This document shows positions 45,085 through 57,369 of a DNA stretch of 64,000 bases, in pieces. The DNA comes from Bufo bufo (Eukaryota > Chordata > Amphibia > Anura > Bufonidae): positions 332,226,294 through 332,290,293 of the forward strand of contig NC_053390.1 of assembly GCF_905171765.1 (NCBI RefSeq). Reading direction: 5' to 3'. Positions within the stretch are counted from its first letter, which is position 1. The number at the start of each line of letters is the position of its first letter. The position numbers and the translations under genes were made by a program. Under the pieces are notes generated by a model. That model did not search any database, had not been told where the DNA came from, and saw only the letters and a list, made by a program, of their open reading frames with translations.

Positions 45085-46668
45085 CAGTCAGGTCCATAAA
45101 TATTGGGACATCGACACAATTCGGACATTTTTGGCTCTATACACCACCACAATGGATTTGAAATGAAATGAACAATATTTGCTTTAACTGCAGACTGTGA
45201 GCTTTAATTTGAGGGTATTTACATCCAAATCAGGTGAACGTTGCAGGAATTACAACAGTTTGCATATGTGCCTCCCACTTGTTAAGGGACCAAAAGTAAT
45301 GGGACAATTGGCTTCTCGGCTGTTCCATGGCCGGGTGTGTGTTATTCCCTCATTATCCGAATTACAATGAGCAGATACAAGGTCCAGAGTTAATTTCAAG
45401 TCTGCTATTTGCATTTGGAATCTGTTGCTGTCAACTCTCAAGATGAGATTCAAAGAGCTGTCACTATCAGTGAAGCAAGCCATCATTAGGCTGAAAAAAC
45501 ACAACAAACCCATCAGAGAGATAGCAAATACATTAGGCGTGGCCAAAACAACTGTTTGGAACATTCTTAAAAAGAAGGAACGTACCGGTGAGCTCAGCAA
45601 CAACAAAAGACCCAGAAGACCACGGAAAACAACTGTGGTGGATGACCTAAGAATTCTTTCCCTGGTGAAGAAAACGCCCTTCACAACAGTTGGCCAGATC
45701 AAGAACACTCTCCAGGAGGTAGGTGTATGTGTGTCAAAGTCAACAATCAAGAGAAAACTTCACCAGAGTGAATACAGAGGGTTCACCACAAGATGTAAAC
45801 CATTGGTGAGCCTCAACAACATGAAGGCCGGATTAGAGTTTGCCAAACGACATCTAAAAAAGCCTTCACAGTTCTGGAACAACATCCTATGGACAGATGA
45901 GACCAAGATCAACTTGTACCAGAGTGATGGGAAGAGAAGAGGATGGAGAAGGAAAGGAACTGCTCATGATCCTAAGCATACCACCTCATCAGTGAAGCAT
46001 GGTGGTGGTAGTGTCATGGCGTGGGCATGTATGGCTGCCAATAGAACTGGTTCTCTTGTATTTATTGATGATGTGACTGCTGACAAAAGCAACAGGATGA
46101 ATTCTGAAGTGTTTCGGGCAATATTATCTGCTGATATTCAGCCAAATACTTCAGAACTCATTGGACGGCTCTTCACAGTGCAGATGGACAATGACCCAAA
46201 GCATACTGCAAAAGCAACCAAAGAGTTTGTTAAGTGAAAGAAGTGGAATGTTATGCAATGGCCAATTCAATCCCCGGACCTGAATCCGATTGAGCATGCA
46301 TTTCACTTGCTGAAGACAAAACTGAAGGGAAAATGCTCCAAGAACAGGCAGGAACTGAAGACAGTTGCAGTAAAGGCCTGGCAGAGCATCACCAGGGATG
46401 AAACCCAGTGTCTGGGGATGTCTATGCGTTCCAGACTTCAGGCTGTAATTGACTTTTTTTTGGTCACCTAACAAGTGGGAGGCACATATGCAAACTGTTG
46501 TAATTCCTACACCGTTCACCTGATTTGGATGTAAATACCCTCAAATTAAAGCTGACAGTCTGCAGTTAAAGCACATCTTGTTCGTTTTATTTCAAATCCA
46601 TTGTGGTGGTGTATAGAGCCAAAAATGTTAGAATTGTGTTGCTGTCCCAATATATATGGACCTGACTG
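45085..46668 (+). mobile_element. Tc1-1, complete Tc1/mariner element, 1584 bp
   Basis: It is flanked by TA on both sides (45083-45084, 46669-46670). The ends are CAGTCAGGTCCATAAATATT and its counterpart. The inverted repeats are about 208 bp (45085-45292, 46461-46668), the long type seen in many vertebrate Tc1 elements. It sits inside the 3' array of hAT-D and is therefore younger. Confidence 0.93.
45443..46471 (+). pseudogene. Tc1 transposase with a single in-frame stop
   Basis: The chosen start is MRFKELSLS (45443), giving 342 codons, the normal length for Tc1 transposases. The frame also opens upstream to 45425. Paired helix-turn-helix domains lie in the first ~110 residues with a basic NKRPRRPRK linker. 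The catalytic triad is WTDETK, MDNDPKH and SPDLNPIEHAF (DD34E), all intact. One TGA at 46235-46237, just after the second Asp motif, truncates it, and the same frame then stays open to TAA at 46469-46471, inside the right inverted repeat. This is the least damaged transposase in the window by number of lesions. Confidence 0.92.
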
Positions 46669-46670
46669 TA

Positions 46671-47135
46671 TGTCCTTCGCATATAATGTTTTACAGGGTC
46701 AGCTCACCAGCAGGTCCTCACCTACAATGTTTTACAGGGTCATCTCACCAGCAGGCCCTCACATATAATTTTTTAGAGGGTCAGCTCACCAGCAGACCCT
46801 CGCATGTAATGTTTTACAGGGTCACCTCACCAGCAGGCCTTCGCCTACAATCTTTTACAGGGTCATCTTACCTGAAGGCCCTCGCATATAATGTTTTACA
46901 GGGTCAGCTCACCAGCAGGCCTTCACCTACAATCTTTTACAGAGTCATCTCACCTGAAGGCCCTCGCATATAATGTTTTAGAGGGTCAGCTCACCTGCAG
47001 GCCCTCACCTACAACGTTTTATAGAGTCAGCTCACCAGCAGGCCCGCACCTAAAATCTTTTACAGGGTCAGCTCACCAGCAGGCCTGTACCTAAAATCTT
47101 TTACAGGGTCATCTCACCTGCAGGCCCTCAGCTAA
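46671..47135. repeat. ~41-bp tandem array in hAT-D 3' region
   Basis: About eleven units contain TTTTACAGGGTCAGCTCACC and AGCAGGCC. Similar words before Tc1-1 (45061-45080) show that the Tc1 element landed at the array's edge. Confidence 0.88.
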
Positions 47136-48368
47136 TTATGCCTAATAGTTAATTTGCGTGCATGCTGCCTTGCTTGGATGTGGTAGCCGTAGCTGTTTCT
47201 CAGGCTCCCTATTACCCGTGGTCACCATGGTTTGCGCTGAAAATACCATCGAAAGTTGATAGGGTAGACATCTGAATGGATCGTCGCCGTCACAGGGACG
47301 TGTGATTGGACTCAGGTTATATAGAGTCACCAAAGCGGCAGCAGGCACTCGTCCATAATGTTTTAGATGGTCAGATCAGCAGGCCCTTTCTCCAAATGTT
47401 TTTGAGAATCACCAGCAGGCCTTCACCTACAATCTTTTACAGGATCAGCTCACCTGCAGGCCCTCTCCTAATTATACCTAATAGGTAATTTGTGCGCATG
47501 CTGCCTTGGATGTGGTAGCTATAGCTATTTCTCAGGCTCCCTCTCCGGAATCGAACCATGATTCCCCCGTTACCCATGGTCTACATGGTTTGGGCTGAAA
47601 ATAACATTGAAAGTTGATAGGGCAGACATTCGAATGGATCGTCGCTGTCACGGGACGTGCAATCGGCCCCAGGTTATCTAGAGTCACCAAAGCGGCAGCA
47701 GGCCCTTGCCTATAATGTTTTAGATGATCAGATCAGCAGACCCTTGCTCCAAATGATTTTGATCGTCACCAGCAGGCCATCAATTTATAATTTTTCAAGG
47801 CTGTGTATGATGCCCTCCTTTATGTGTAACAAAGGGTGTATTGGAGTGTCGGTTCCTTGTAATTTTTGCGAGCTGTTTCACTTAGTGCATAGGCTTTATG
47901 AGTGTACAAGTCCCACTACCTGAACAATTGTATCACAATGTGAATGAGGCCTTCCTTTATGTGATATACAGGTTGTATCTGAGTGCCTCTTCTTTGTAAT
48001 TTTTGGCAGCATTTCCACTTTATATACAAGTAAATATATAGGAAACAATCGGTTTTATCTTCGGTTTGGTGCGTATTATTGTCAGTCTGTAAAAGTGGCG
48101 TACTACTTGGACAACTTGGACAACATCGTTCCCAGCAGTGACCTGGGAGTCTAAGATGCATCCAAACATCCTCCCCATGCTGTTCCCGAACTATTTAGGT
48201 GGCGTTTCCATCATTTTATGACCTTTTTCTATGAACCAGGCACCCTCCCCTCTTCAGAGCAGGGGTGCCTGGTTTAATGCTCGGGTTCTCCCATTGTCTT
48301 CCATTATACAGCACCCGAGCATCCCGATGTGTTATGCCAGAGTACCCGAGCACATTCAATCAACACTA
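47136..48368 (+). repeat. hAT-D 3' region: duplicated ~360-bp block and terminus
   Basis: 47140-47470 and 47480-47800 share GCATGCTGCCTTG, TGAAAATA and CACCAAAGCGGCAGCAGGC, i.e. a direct duplication of about 360 bp. After that, non-coding sequence leads to the terminus, with CCCGAGCA repeated before CAATCAACACTA. Confidence 0.75.
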
Positions 48369-48555
48369 CTCATTTGATATTAGGTTAAATTATGTTGCTG
48401 AATATTTAACAACTAAGAAAGAGTTTATATCCACTAGTTCGTAATACGATACAAGACATACGAAGGAGATGGACAGAAATAATTTGCTACACTTCTCTAC
48501 TAATCACCCTACGTCCATTGTTCAATTCCTGCCATAGTGCCTCCCATCCATCTTA

Positions 48556-48835
48556 GGGCGCATGCACACGACTGTTGGATGTTTTGCTGTACGCAAATTG
48601 TGGATCCGCAAAAAAACTGACACTGGCCATATGCATTCCGCATTTTGAGGAATGGAATGGCCGGCCCCTAATAGAACAATCCTATTCTATCTTTGTTCGT
48701 AATGCGGACAATAGTAGGACATGTTTTTTTGCAGAACGGCCATGTGGACATATGGACATGGAATGCAGACGGAGTAATTGCCTTTTTTTTTGCAGCCTCA
48801 TTGAAGTGAAAGGTTCTACATACCGACAAGAGCCC
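48556..48835. mobile_element. Harbinger-type MITE 2, 280 bp
   Basis: It is flanked by TTA on both sides (48553-48555, 48836-48838). The left end is GGGCGCATGCACACGACTG and the right end GACAAGAGCCC. It is internally related to MITE 3 (GCGGACAATA, GAACGGCCATGTGGACA). Confidence 0.75.
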
Positions 48836-49128
48836 TTAGGGTGAAATGGGTAGCTAGCAATGGAGAGGTTCTTGACAGCAGACCTGACATTATATGTGAT
48901 AAATTTCTTGAGAAAGGTTAACTTGAGTACTTGTGAATAGGGATGAGCGAACCCGAACTGTATAGTTTGGGTTCGTACCAAATTTTGGGGTGTTCGTGAC
49001 ACGGACCCGAACCTGAACATTTACGTAAAAGTCCGGGTTCGGGTTCGGTGTTCGGCGCTTTCTTGGCGCTTTTTGAAAGGCTGCAAAGCAGCCAATCGAC
49101 AAGCATCATACTACTTGCCCCAAGAGGC

Positions 49129-49260
49129 CATCACAGCCATGCCTACTATTGGCATGGCTGTGATTGGCCAGTGCAGCATGTGACCCAGCCTCTATTTAAG
49201 CTGGAGTCACGTAGCGCCGCACGTCACTCTGCTCTGATCAGTGTAGGGAGAGGATGCAGC
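49129..49260 (+). promoter_or_regulatory. putative hAT-A promoter with hairpin
   Basis: The hairpin stem CACAGCCATGCC / GGCATGGCTGTG (about 49131-49162) begins some 193 bp from the terminus. Next come ATTGG (49163-49167), TATTTAAG 30 bp on (49193-49200) and AGTGTAGGGAG near 49241. hAT-C and hAT-D share the order. Confidence 0.55.
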
Positions 49261-49539
49261 TGCTGCTGTTAGGGCCAGATTAGGCAGGGATTTACTCATC
49301 AAAAACACTTACTGAAGTGATCGATCTACAGCTGTGTATCATTCAACTTCTGCTAGTTAATTGCTCACTGTTTTTAGGCTGCCCAGAGTGTTTTTCTGTC
49401 ACTTTTTTCTGGGGTGATCGGCGGCCATTTTGTGTCTTGTGGTGCGCCAGCACAAGCTGCCACCAAGTCCATTAAACCATCAATAGTGTGTTTTTTTTTT
49501 TTGCTATATCCTACATCAGGGGCTTGGCTGTGCTTGCTA

Positions 49540-50560
49540 TTTTATTGAGGGGTGAAATACAATTGCCAAAATAGCAGTACCCTAAATCTGGTGATTCAGC
49601 TGCTGTCTGGCAAAGGATATATTTTTTTCTGGGTTGAAATACAATTCCCAAGTTAGCAATTCCCTAAATCAGTGGTTTCTGCTGTAGCAGGCCAAGTTTA
49701 AATCTATCCATAAAAGGGTATATTACATTGAAGGTGCTGATAGGGTCATCCTCAATAACTTCACACTCTACCGTGCATTTCCAAGTGTAATTCTGTCCGT
49801 AAAGGGATACCTGTCATCCATCCAGGGCCTAAATACTAGGCCTACAATTTATATTCAGCTAAATCCGAGGTTACTGCTGTGGCTGGTCAAGTTATTTAGT
49901 GTCCGTCAAAGCACAGTTTTTGTTCTGGGTTGAAATACAATTCCCAAATTAGCAATTCCCTAAATCAGTGGTTTCTGCTGTAGCAGGCCAAGTTTAAATC
50001 TATCCATAAAAGGGTATATTACATTGAAGGTGCTGATAGGGTCATTCTCAATAACTTCACACGCTACCGTGCATTTCCAAGTGTAATTCAGTCCGTAAAG
50101 GGATACCTGTCATCCATCCAGGGCCTAAATACTAGGCCTACATTTAATATTCAGCTAAATCCGAGGTTACTGCTGTGGCTGGTCAAGTTAATTAGTGTCT
50201 GTAAAAGCACAGTTTTTGTTCTGGGTTGAAATACAATTTCCAAATTAGAAATTCCCTAAATCAGTGGTTTCTACTGTAGCAGGCCAAGTTTAAATCTATC
50301 CATAAAAGGGTATATTACATTGAAGGTGCTGATAGAGTCATTCTCAATAACTTCACACGCTACCGCGCATCTCCAAGTGTAATTCTGTCCGTAAAGAGAT
50401 ACCTGTCATCCATCCAGGGCCTAAATACTAGGCCTACAATTTATATTCAGCTAAATCCGAGGTTACTGCTGTGGCTGGTCAAGTTATTTAGTGTCCGTCA
50501 AAGCAGTTTTTGTTCTGGGTTGAAATACAATTCCCAAATTAGCAATTCCCTAAATCTGTG
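49540..50560. repeat. 296-bp tandem array in hAT-A leader
   Basis: Units start GGGTTGAAATACAATT at 49631, 49927, 50223 and 50517 (spacing 296, 296, 294), with partial units on both sides. Non-coding. It precedes the transposase start at 50701. Confidence 0.93.
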
Positions 50561-50700
50561 GTTACTGCTGTGCCTGTATTAGTGTAATACGGTACCTAAA
50601 TAGATAGCCAGATAGTGTTAGGTGCCTGTAAAAAAGGCCTAAATTAGAATTCAATACATTGGGCCAAATAATTTTTTTCTTATTGTGGTGAACGGTAACA

Positions 50701-53700
50701 ATGAGGAAAACATCTAGTAAGGGACGCGGACATGGTCCCATTAGACGCCAGAATTTACAGGGATATTTGGTGGGGCCCAATGCCATTCTAAGGATGGTAA
50801 GGCCTGAGCAGGTACAGGCATTAGTCAATTGGGTGGCCGACAGTGGATCCAGCACGTTCACATTATCTCCCACCCAGTCTTCTGCAGAAAGCGCACAGAT
50901 GGCGCCTGAAAACCAAGCACATCAGTTTGTCACATCACCCCCATGCATATCAGGGAAACTGTCTGAGCCTCAAATTATGCAGCAGTCTCTTATGCTGTTT
51001 GAAGACTCTGCTGGCGGGGTTTCCCAAGGGCATCCACCTAGCCCTTCCCCAGCGGTGGAAGACATAGAATGCACTGACGCACAATTACTTATGTTTCCTG
51101 ATGATGAGGACATGGGAATACCACCTCAGCACGTCTCTGATGATGATGAAACACAGGTGCCAACTGCTGCGTCTTTCTGCTGTGTGCAGACCGAACAGGA
51201 GGTCAGGGAGGAACACTGGGTGGAAGACGATGCAGGGGACGATGAGGTCCTAGACCCCACATGGAATGAAGGTCGTGCCACTGACTTTCAGAGTTCGGAG
51301 GAAGAGGCAGTGGTGAGACCGAGCCAACAGCGTAGCAAAAGAGGGAGCAGTGGGCAAAAGCAGAACACCGGCCGCCAAGAGAGTTTGCCTGCTACTGGCC
51401 ACCGCCACCTGGGACCGAGCACCCCAAAGGCAGCTTCAAGGAGTTCCCTGGCGTGGCAGTTCTTCAAACAATGTGCTGACGACAAGACCCGAGTGGTTTG
51501 CACGCTGTGCCATCAGAGCCTGAAGCGAGGCATTAACGTTCTGAACCTTAGCACAACCTGCATGACCAGGCACCTACATGCAAAGCATAAATTTCAGTGG
51601 AGTAAACACCTTAAAAACAAGGAACTCACTCAGGCTCCCCTTGCTACCTCTTCTGCTGCTGCCTCGGCCTCTTCCTCCGCCTCTGGAGGAACGTTGGCAC
51701 CTGCCGCCCAGCAAACAGAGGATGTACCACCAACACCACCACCTCCGTCACCAAGCATCTCCACCATGTCACACGGCAGCGTTCAGCTCTCCATCTCACA
51801 AACATTTGAGAGAAAGCGTAAATTCCCACCTAGCCACCCTCGATCCCTGGCCCTGAATGCCAGCATTTCTAAACTACTGGCCTATGAAATGCTGTCATTC
51901 AGGCTGGTGGACACAGACAGCTTCAAACAGCTCATGTCGCTTGCTGTCCCACAGTATGTTGTTCCCAGCCGCCACTACTTCTCCAAGAGAGCCGTGCCTT
52001 CCCTGCACAACCAAGTATCTGATAAAATCAAGTGTGCACTGCGCAACGCCATCTATGGCAAGGTCCACCTAACCACAGATACGTGGACCAGTAAGCACGG
52101 CCAGGGACGCTATATCTCCCTAACTGCACACTGGGTAAATGTAATGGCCGCTGGGCCCCAGGAGGAGAGCTCTTTGGCGCATGTCCTTCCGCTGCCAAGG
52201 ATCGCAGGGCAACATTCTTTGCCTCCTGTAGCCTCCTCCTCCTACTTCGCTTCCTCCTCCTCTTCTTCCACCTGCTCATCCAGTCAGCCACACACCTTCA
52301 CCACCAACTTCAGCACAGCCCAGGGTAAACGTCAGCAGGCCATTCTGAAACTCATATGTTTGGGGGACAGGCCCCACACCGCGCAGGAGTTGTGGCGGGG
52401 TATTGAACAACAGACCGACGAGTGGTTGCTGCCGGTGAGCCTCAAGCCCGGCCTGGTGGTGTGCGATAATGGGCGAAATCTCGTCGCAGCTCTGGGACTA
52501 GCCGGTTTGACGCACATCCCTTGCCTGGCGCATGTGTTGAATTTGGTGGTGCAGAAGTTCATTCACAACTACCCAGACATGTCAGAGCTGCTGCATAAAG
52601 TGCGGGCCGTCTGTGCGCGCTTCCGGCGTTCACATCCTGCCGCTGCTCGCCTGTCTGCGCTACAGCGTAACTTCGACCTTCCCGCTCACCGCCTCATATG
52701 CGACGTGCCCACCAGAGGGAAATCCACCTTGCACATGCTGGACAGACTGTGCGAGCAGCAGCAGGCCATAGTGGAGTTTCAGCTGCAGAATGCACTGGGT
52801 CAGTCGCACTGCGGAACAGCACCACTTCACGACCAATGACTGGGCCTCCATGTGAGACCTGTGTGCCCTGTTGCGCTGTTTCGAGTACTCCACCAACATG
52901 GCCAGTGGCGATGACGCCGTTATCAGCGTTACAATACCACTTCTATGTCTCCTTGAGAAAACACTTAGGGCGATGATGGAAGAGGAGGTGGCACAGGAGG
53001 AGGAGGAGGAGGAGGAAGAGGGGTAATTTTTAGCACTTTCAGGCCAGTCTCTTAGAAGTGACTCAGAGGGAGGTTTTTTGCAACAGCAGAGGCCAGGTAC
53101 AAATGTGGCCAGACAGGGCCCACTACTGAAGGACGAGGAGGATGAGGATGAGGAGGAGATGGAGGAGGATGAGGATGAAGCATGTTCACAGCGGGGTGGC
53201 ACCCAACGCAGCTCGGGCCCATCACCGGTGCGTGGCTGGGGGGAAACGGAGGACGATGACGATACGCCTCTCACAGAGGACAGCTTGTCCTTACCTCTGG
53301 GCAGCCTGGCACACATGAGCGACTACATGCTGCAGTGCCTGCGCAACGACAGCAGAGTTGCCCACATTTTAACGTGTGCAGACTACTGGGTTGCCACTTT
53401 GCTGGATCTCCGGTACGAAGACAATGTGCCCACCTTACTTCCTGCACTGGAGCGTGATAGGAAGATGCGCGAGTACAAGCGCACGTTGTAGACGCGCTAC
53501 TGAGAGCATTCCCAAATGTCACAGGGGAACAAGTGGAAGCCCAAGGCGAAGGCAGAGGAGGAGCAAGAGGTCGCCAATGCAGCTGTGTCACGGCCAGCTC
53601 CTCTGAGGCCAGGGTTAGCATGGCAGAGATGTGAAAAAGTTTTGTCAACACGCCACAGCTAACTGCACCACCACCTGATACGGAACGTGTTAGCAGGAGG

Positions 53701-54006
53701 CAGCATTTCACTAACATGGTGGAACAGTACGTGTGCACACCCCTCCACGTACTGACTGATGGTTCGGCCCCATTCAACTTCTGGGTCTCCAAATTGTCCA
53801 CGTGGCCAGAGCTAGCATTTTATGCCTTGGAGGTGCTGGCCTGCCCGGCGGCCAGCGTTTTGTCTGAACGTGTATTCAGCACGGCAGGGGGCGTCATTAC
53901 AGACAAACGCAGCCGCCTATCCACAGCCAATGTGGACAAGCTGACGTTCATAAAAATGAACCAGGCATGGATCCCACAGGACCTGTCCATCCCTTGTGCA
54001 GATTAG
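50701..54006 (+). pseudogene. hAT transposase, family A copy 2, full length but broken
   Basis: It starts MRKTSSKGRG at 50701, giving about 160 residues of N-terminus that copy 1 lacks because of the window edge. The BED finger (VCTLC ... RHLHAKH), TTDTWTS, VVCDNGRN, CLAHVLNLVV and hATC with SERVFSTAGG are present. Lesions against copy 1 are a one-base insertion near 52797, TGA at 52853-52855, TAA at 53024-53026, a one-base loss near 53489 and TGA at 53632-53634. The conserved TRWNS reads TRGKS (W to G, codon 52717-52719). The catalytic Glu is kept, so the two copies have died by different routes. Homology stays high elsewhere, so the copies separated recently on the scale of this window. Confidence 0.92.
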
Positions 54007-54099
54007 ACATTTATAACTACCTCCCCTTAACAATATATTCTTGTACTCCAGGGCACTTCATTCAATCCTCTTTTTTTATTTTACCATTATATTGCGGGT

Positions 54100-57000
54100 C
54101 AACCCAAAGTTGAATGAACCTCTCCTCTGTCTGGGTCCCGGGGCCTAAATATCTGCCAGTGGCCTGTTCCAGTGGTGGGTGACATGCAGCCTGATTCTCT
54201 GCAATGGGACCTCTCTCCTCTGTCTGGGTGCCGGGGCCTAAATATCTGACAGTGGCCTGTTCCAGTGGTGGGTGACATGAAGCCTGATTCTCTGCAATGG
54301 AACCTCTCTCCTCTGTCTGGGTGTCGGGGCCTAAATATCTGACAGTGGCCTGTTCCAGTGGTGGGTGACATGAAGCCTGATTCTCTGCTATGGCATGAAG
54401 CCTGATTCTCTGCTATGGGACCTCTCTCCTCTGTCTGGGTGCCGGGACTTAAATATCTGCCAGTGGCCTGTTCCAGTGGTGGGTGACATGCAGCCTGATT
54501 TTCTGCAATGGAAACTCTCTCCTCTGTCTGGGTGCTGGGGCCTAAATATCTGACAGTGGCCTGTTCCAGTGGTGGGTGACATGAAGCCTGATTTTCTGCT
54601 ATGACATGAAGCCTGATTCTCTGCTATGGGACCTCTCTCCTCTGTCTAGGTGCCGGGGCCTAAATATCTGACAGTGGCCTGTTCCAGTGGTGGGTGACAT
54701 GAAGCCCGATTCTCTGCAATGGGACCTCTCTCCTCTGTCTGGGTGCCAGGGCCTAAATATCTGACAGTGGCCTGTTCCAGTGGTGGGTGACATGAACCCT
54801 GATTCTCTGCTATGACATGAAGCCTGATTCTCTGCTATGGGACCTCTCTCCTCTGTCTGGGTGCCGGGGCCTAAATATCTGACAGTGGCCAGTTCCAGTG
54901 GTGGGTGACATGAATTCTGATTCTATGCAATGGGACCTCTCTCCTCTGTCTGGGTGCCAGGGCCTAAATATCTGACAGTGGCCTGTTCCAGTGGTGGGTG
55001 ACATGAAGCCTGATTCTCTGCTATGGCATGAAGCCTGATTCTCTGCTATGGGACCTCTCTCCTCTGTCTAGGTGCCGGGGCCTAAATATCTGACAGTGGC
55101 ATGTTCCAGTGGTGGGTGACATGAAGCCTGATTCTCTGCAATGGGACCTCTCTCCTCTGTCTGGGTGTCGGGGCCTAAATATCTGACAGTGGCTTGTTCC
55201 AGTGGTGGGTGACATGAAGCCTGATTCTCTGCTATGACATGAAGCCTGATTCTCTGCTATGGGACCTCTCTCCTCTGTCTAGGTGCCGGGGCCTAAATAT
55301 CTGACAGTGGCCTGTTCCAGTGGTGGGTGACATGAAGCCTGATTCTCTGCAATGGGACCTCTCTCCTCTGTCTGGGTGCCGGGGCCTAAATATCTGACAG
55401 TGGCCTGTTCCAGTGGTGGGTGACATGAACCCTGATTCTCTGCTATGGCATGAAGCCTTATTCTCTGCTATGGGACCTCTCTCTTCTGTCTGGGTGCCGG
55501 GGCCTAAATATCTGACAGTGGCCAGTTCCAGTGGTGGGTGACATGAATTCTGATTCTCTGCAATGGGACCTCTCTCCTCTGTCTGGGTGCCGGGGCCTAA
55601 ATATCTGACAGTGGCCTGTTCCAGTGGTGGGTGACATGAAGCCTGATTCTCTGCTCTGGCATGAAGCCTGATTCTCTGCTATGGGACCTCTCTCCTCTGT
55701 TTAGGTGCCGGGGCCTAAATATCTGACAGTGGCCTGTTCCAGTGGTGGGTGACATGAAGCCTGATTCTCTGCAATGGGACCTCTCTCCTCTGTCTGGGTG
55801 CCGGGGCCTAAATATCTGACAGTGGCCTGTTCCAGTGGTGGGTGACATGAAGCCTGATTCTCTGCTATGACATGAAGCCTGATTCTCTGCTATGGGACCT
55901 CTCTCCTCTGTCTAGGTGCCGGGGCCTAAATATCTGACAGTGGCCTGTTCCAGTGGTGGGTGACATGAAGCCTGATTCTCTGCAATGGGACCTCTCTCCT
56001 CTGTCTGGGTGCCGGGGCCTAAATATCTGACAGTGGCCTGTTCCAGTGGTGGGTGACATGAACCCTGATTCTCTGCTATGACATGAAGCCTTATTCTCTG
56101 CTATGGGACCTCTCTCTTCTGTCTGGGTGCCGGGGCCTAAATATCTGACAGTGGCCAGTTCCAGTGGTGGGTGACATGAATTCTGATTCTCTGCAATGGG
56201 ACCTCTCTCCTCTGTCTGGGTGCCGGGGCCTAAATATCTGACAGTGGCCTGTTCCAGTGGTGGGTGACATGAAGCCTGATTCTCTGCTATGGCATGAAGC
56301 CTGATTCTCTGCTATGGGACCTCTCTCCTCTGTTTAGGTGCCGGGGCCTAAATATCTGACAGTGGCCTGTTCCAGTGGTGGGTGACATGAAGCCTGATTC
56401 TCTGCAATGGAACCTCTCTCCTCTGTCTGGGTGCCGGGGCCTAAATATCTGACAGTGGCCTGTTCCAGTGGTGGGTGACATGAACCCTGATTCTCTGCTA
56501 TGACATGAAGCCTGATTCTCTGCTATGGGACCTCTCTCCTCTGTCTGGGTGCCGGGGCCTAAATATCTGACAGTGGCCAGTTCCAGTGGTGGGTGACATG
56601 AATTCTGATTCTCTGCAATGGGACCTCTCTCCTCTGTCTGGGTGCTGGGGCCTAAATATCTGACAATGGCCTGTTCCAGTGGTGGGTGACGTGAAGCCTG
56701 ATTCTCTGCTGTGACATGAAGCCTTATTCTCTGCTATGGGACCTCTCTCCTCTGTCTGGGTGCCGGGGCCTAAATATCTGACAATGGCCTGTTCCAGTGG
56801 TGGGTGACGTGAAGCCTGATTCTCTGCTAAGACATAAAGCCTGATTCTCTGCTATGGGACCTCTCTCCTCTGTCTGGGTGCCGGGGCCTAAATATCTGAC
56901 AGTGGCCTGTTCCAGTGGTGGGTGACATGAAGCCTGATTCTTGCAATGGGACCTCTCTCCTCTGTCTGGGTGCCGGGGCCTAAATATCTGACAATGGCCT

Positions 57001-57369
57001 GTTCCAGTGGTGGGTGACATGAAGCCTAATTCTTTGCTATGACATGAAGCCTGATGCTCTGCTATGGGACCTCTCTCCTCTGTCTGGGTGCTGGGGCCTA
57101 AATATCTGCCAGTGGCCTGTTACTGTGGTGGGTGACATGCAGCCTGATTCTCTGCAATGGGACCTCTCTCCTTTTTCTGGGTGCCGGGGCCTAAATATCT
57201 GACAGTGGCCTGTTTCAGTGGTGGGTGACATGAACCCTGATTCTCTGCTATGACATGAAGCCTGATTCTCTGCTATGGGACCTCTCTCCTCTGTCTGGGT
57301 GCCGGGGCCTAAATATCTGACAGTGGCCTGTTCCGTGGTGGGTGACATGAAGCTTGATTCTCTGCTATG
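54100..57369. repeat. higher-order satellite array in hAT-A copy 2 (93 + 118 = 211 bp)
   Basis: About 30 monomers start GGGACCTCTCTCC. Monomers of 93 bp (68-bp core plus one 25-bp subrepeat) alternate with 118-bp ones (core plus two) to form a 211-bp dimer. A variant AGTTCCAGTGG lies at 54891, 55524 and 56157, 633 bp apart (three dimers), and again at 56579 (422 bp, two dimers). The core is homologous to that of the 141-bp array in copy 1. Confidence 0.95.

Larger units (their letters stand above)
41205..48368 (+). mobile_element. hAT family D, complete ends, 7.2 kb
   Basis: The left end TATTGTTGATTGAGCATGCT pairs with TAGTGTTGATTGAATGTGCT (right end on the other strand). Both are flanked by the 8-bp duplication CTCATTTG (41197-41204, 48369-48376). 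Inside, in order, are a promoter-like region, a 102-bp array, a broken transposase, and a ~41-bp array interrupted by Tc1-1. Without Tc1-1 the element is about 5.6 kb. Confidence 0.9.

Noticed and set aside
2945..57369. Regular arrays considered as CRISPR
   Set aside because: There are no unique spacers between identical short repeats; units are continuous satellites, and the DNA is clearly eukaryotic.
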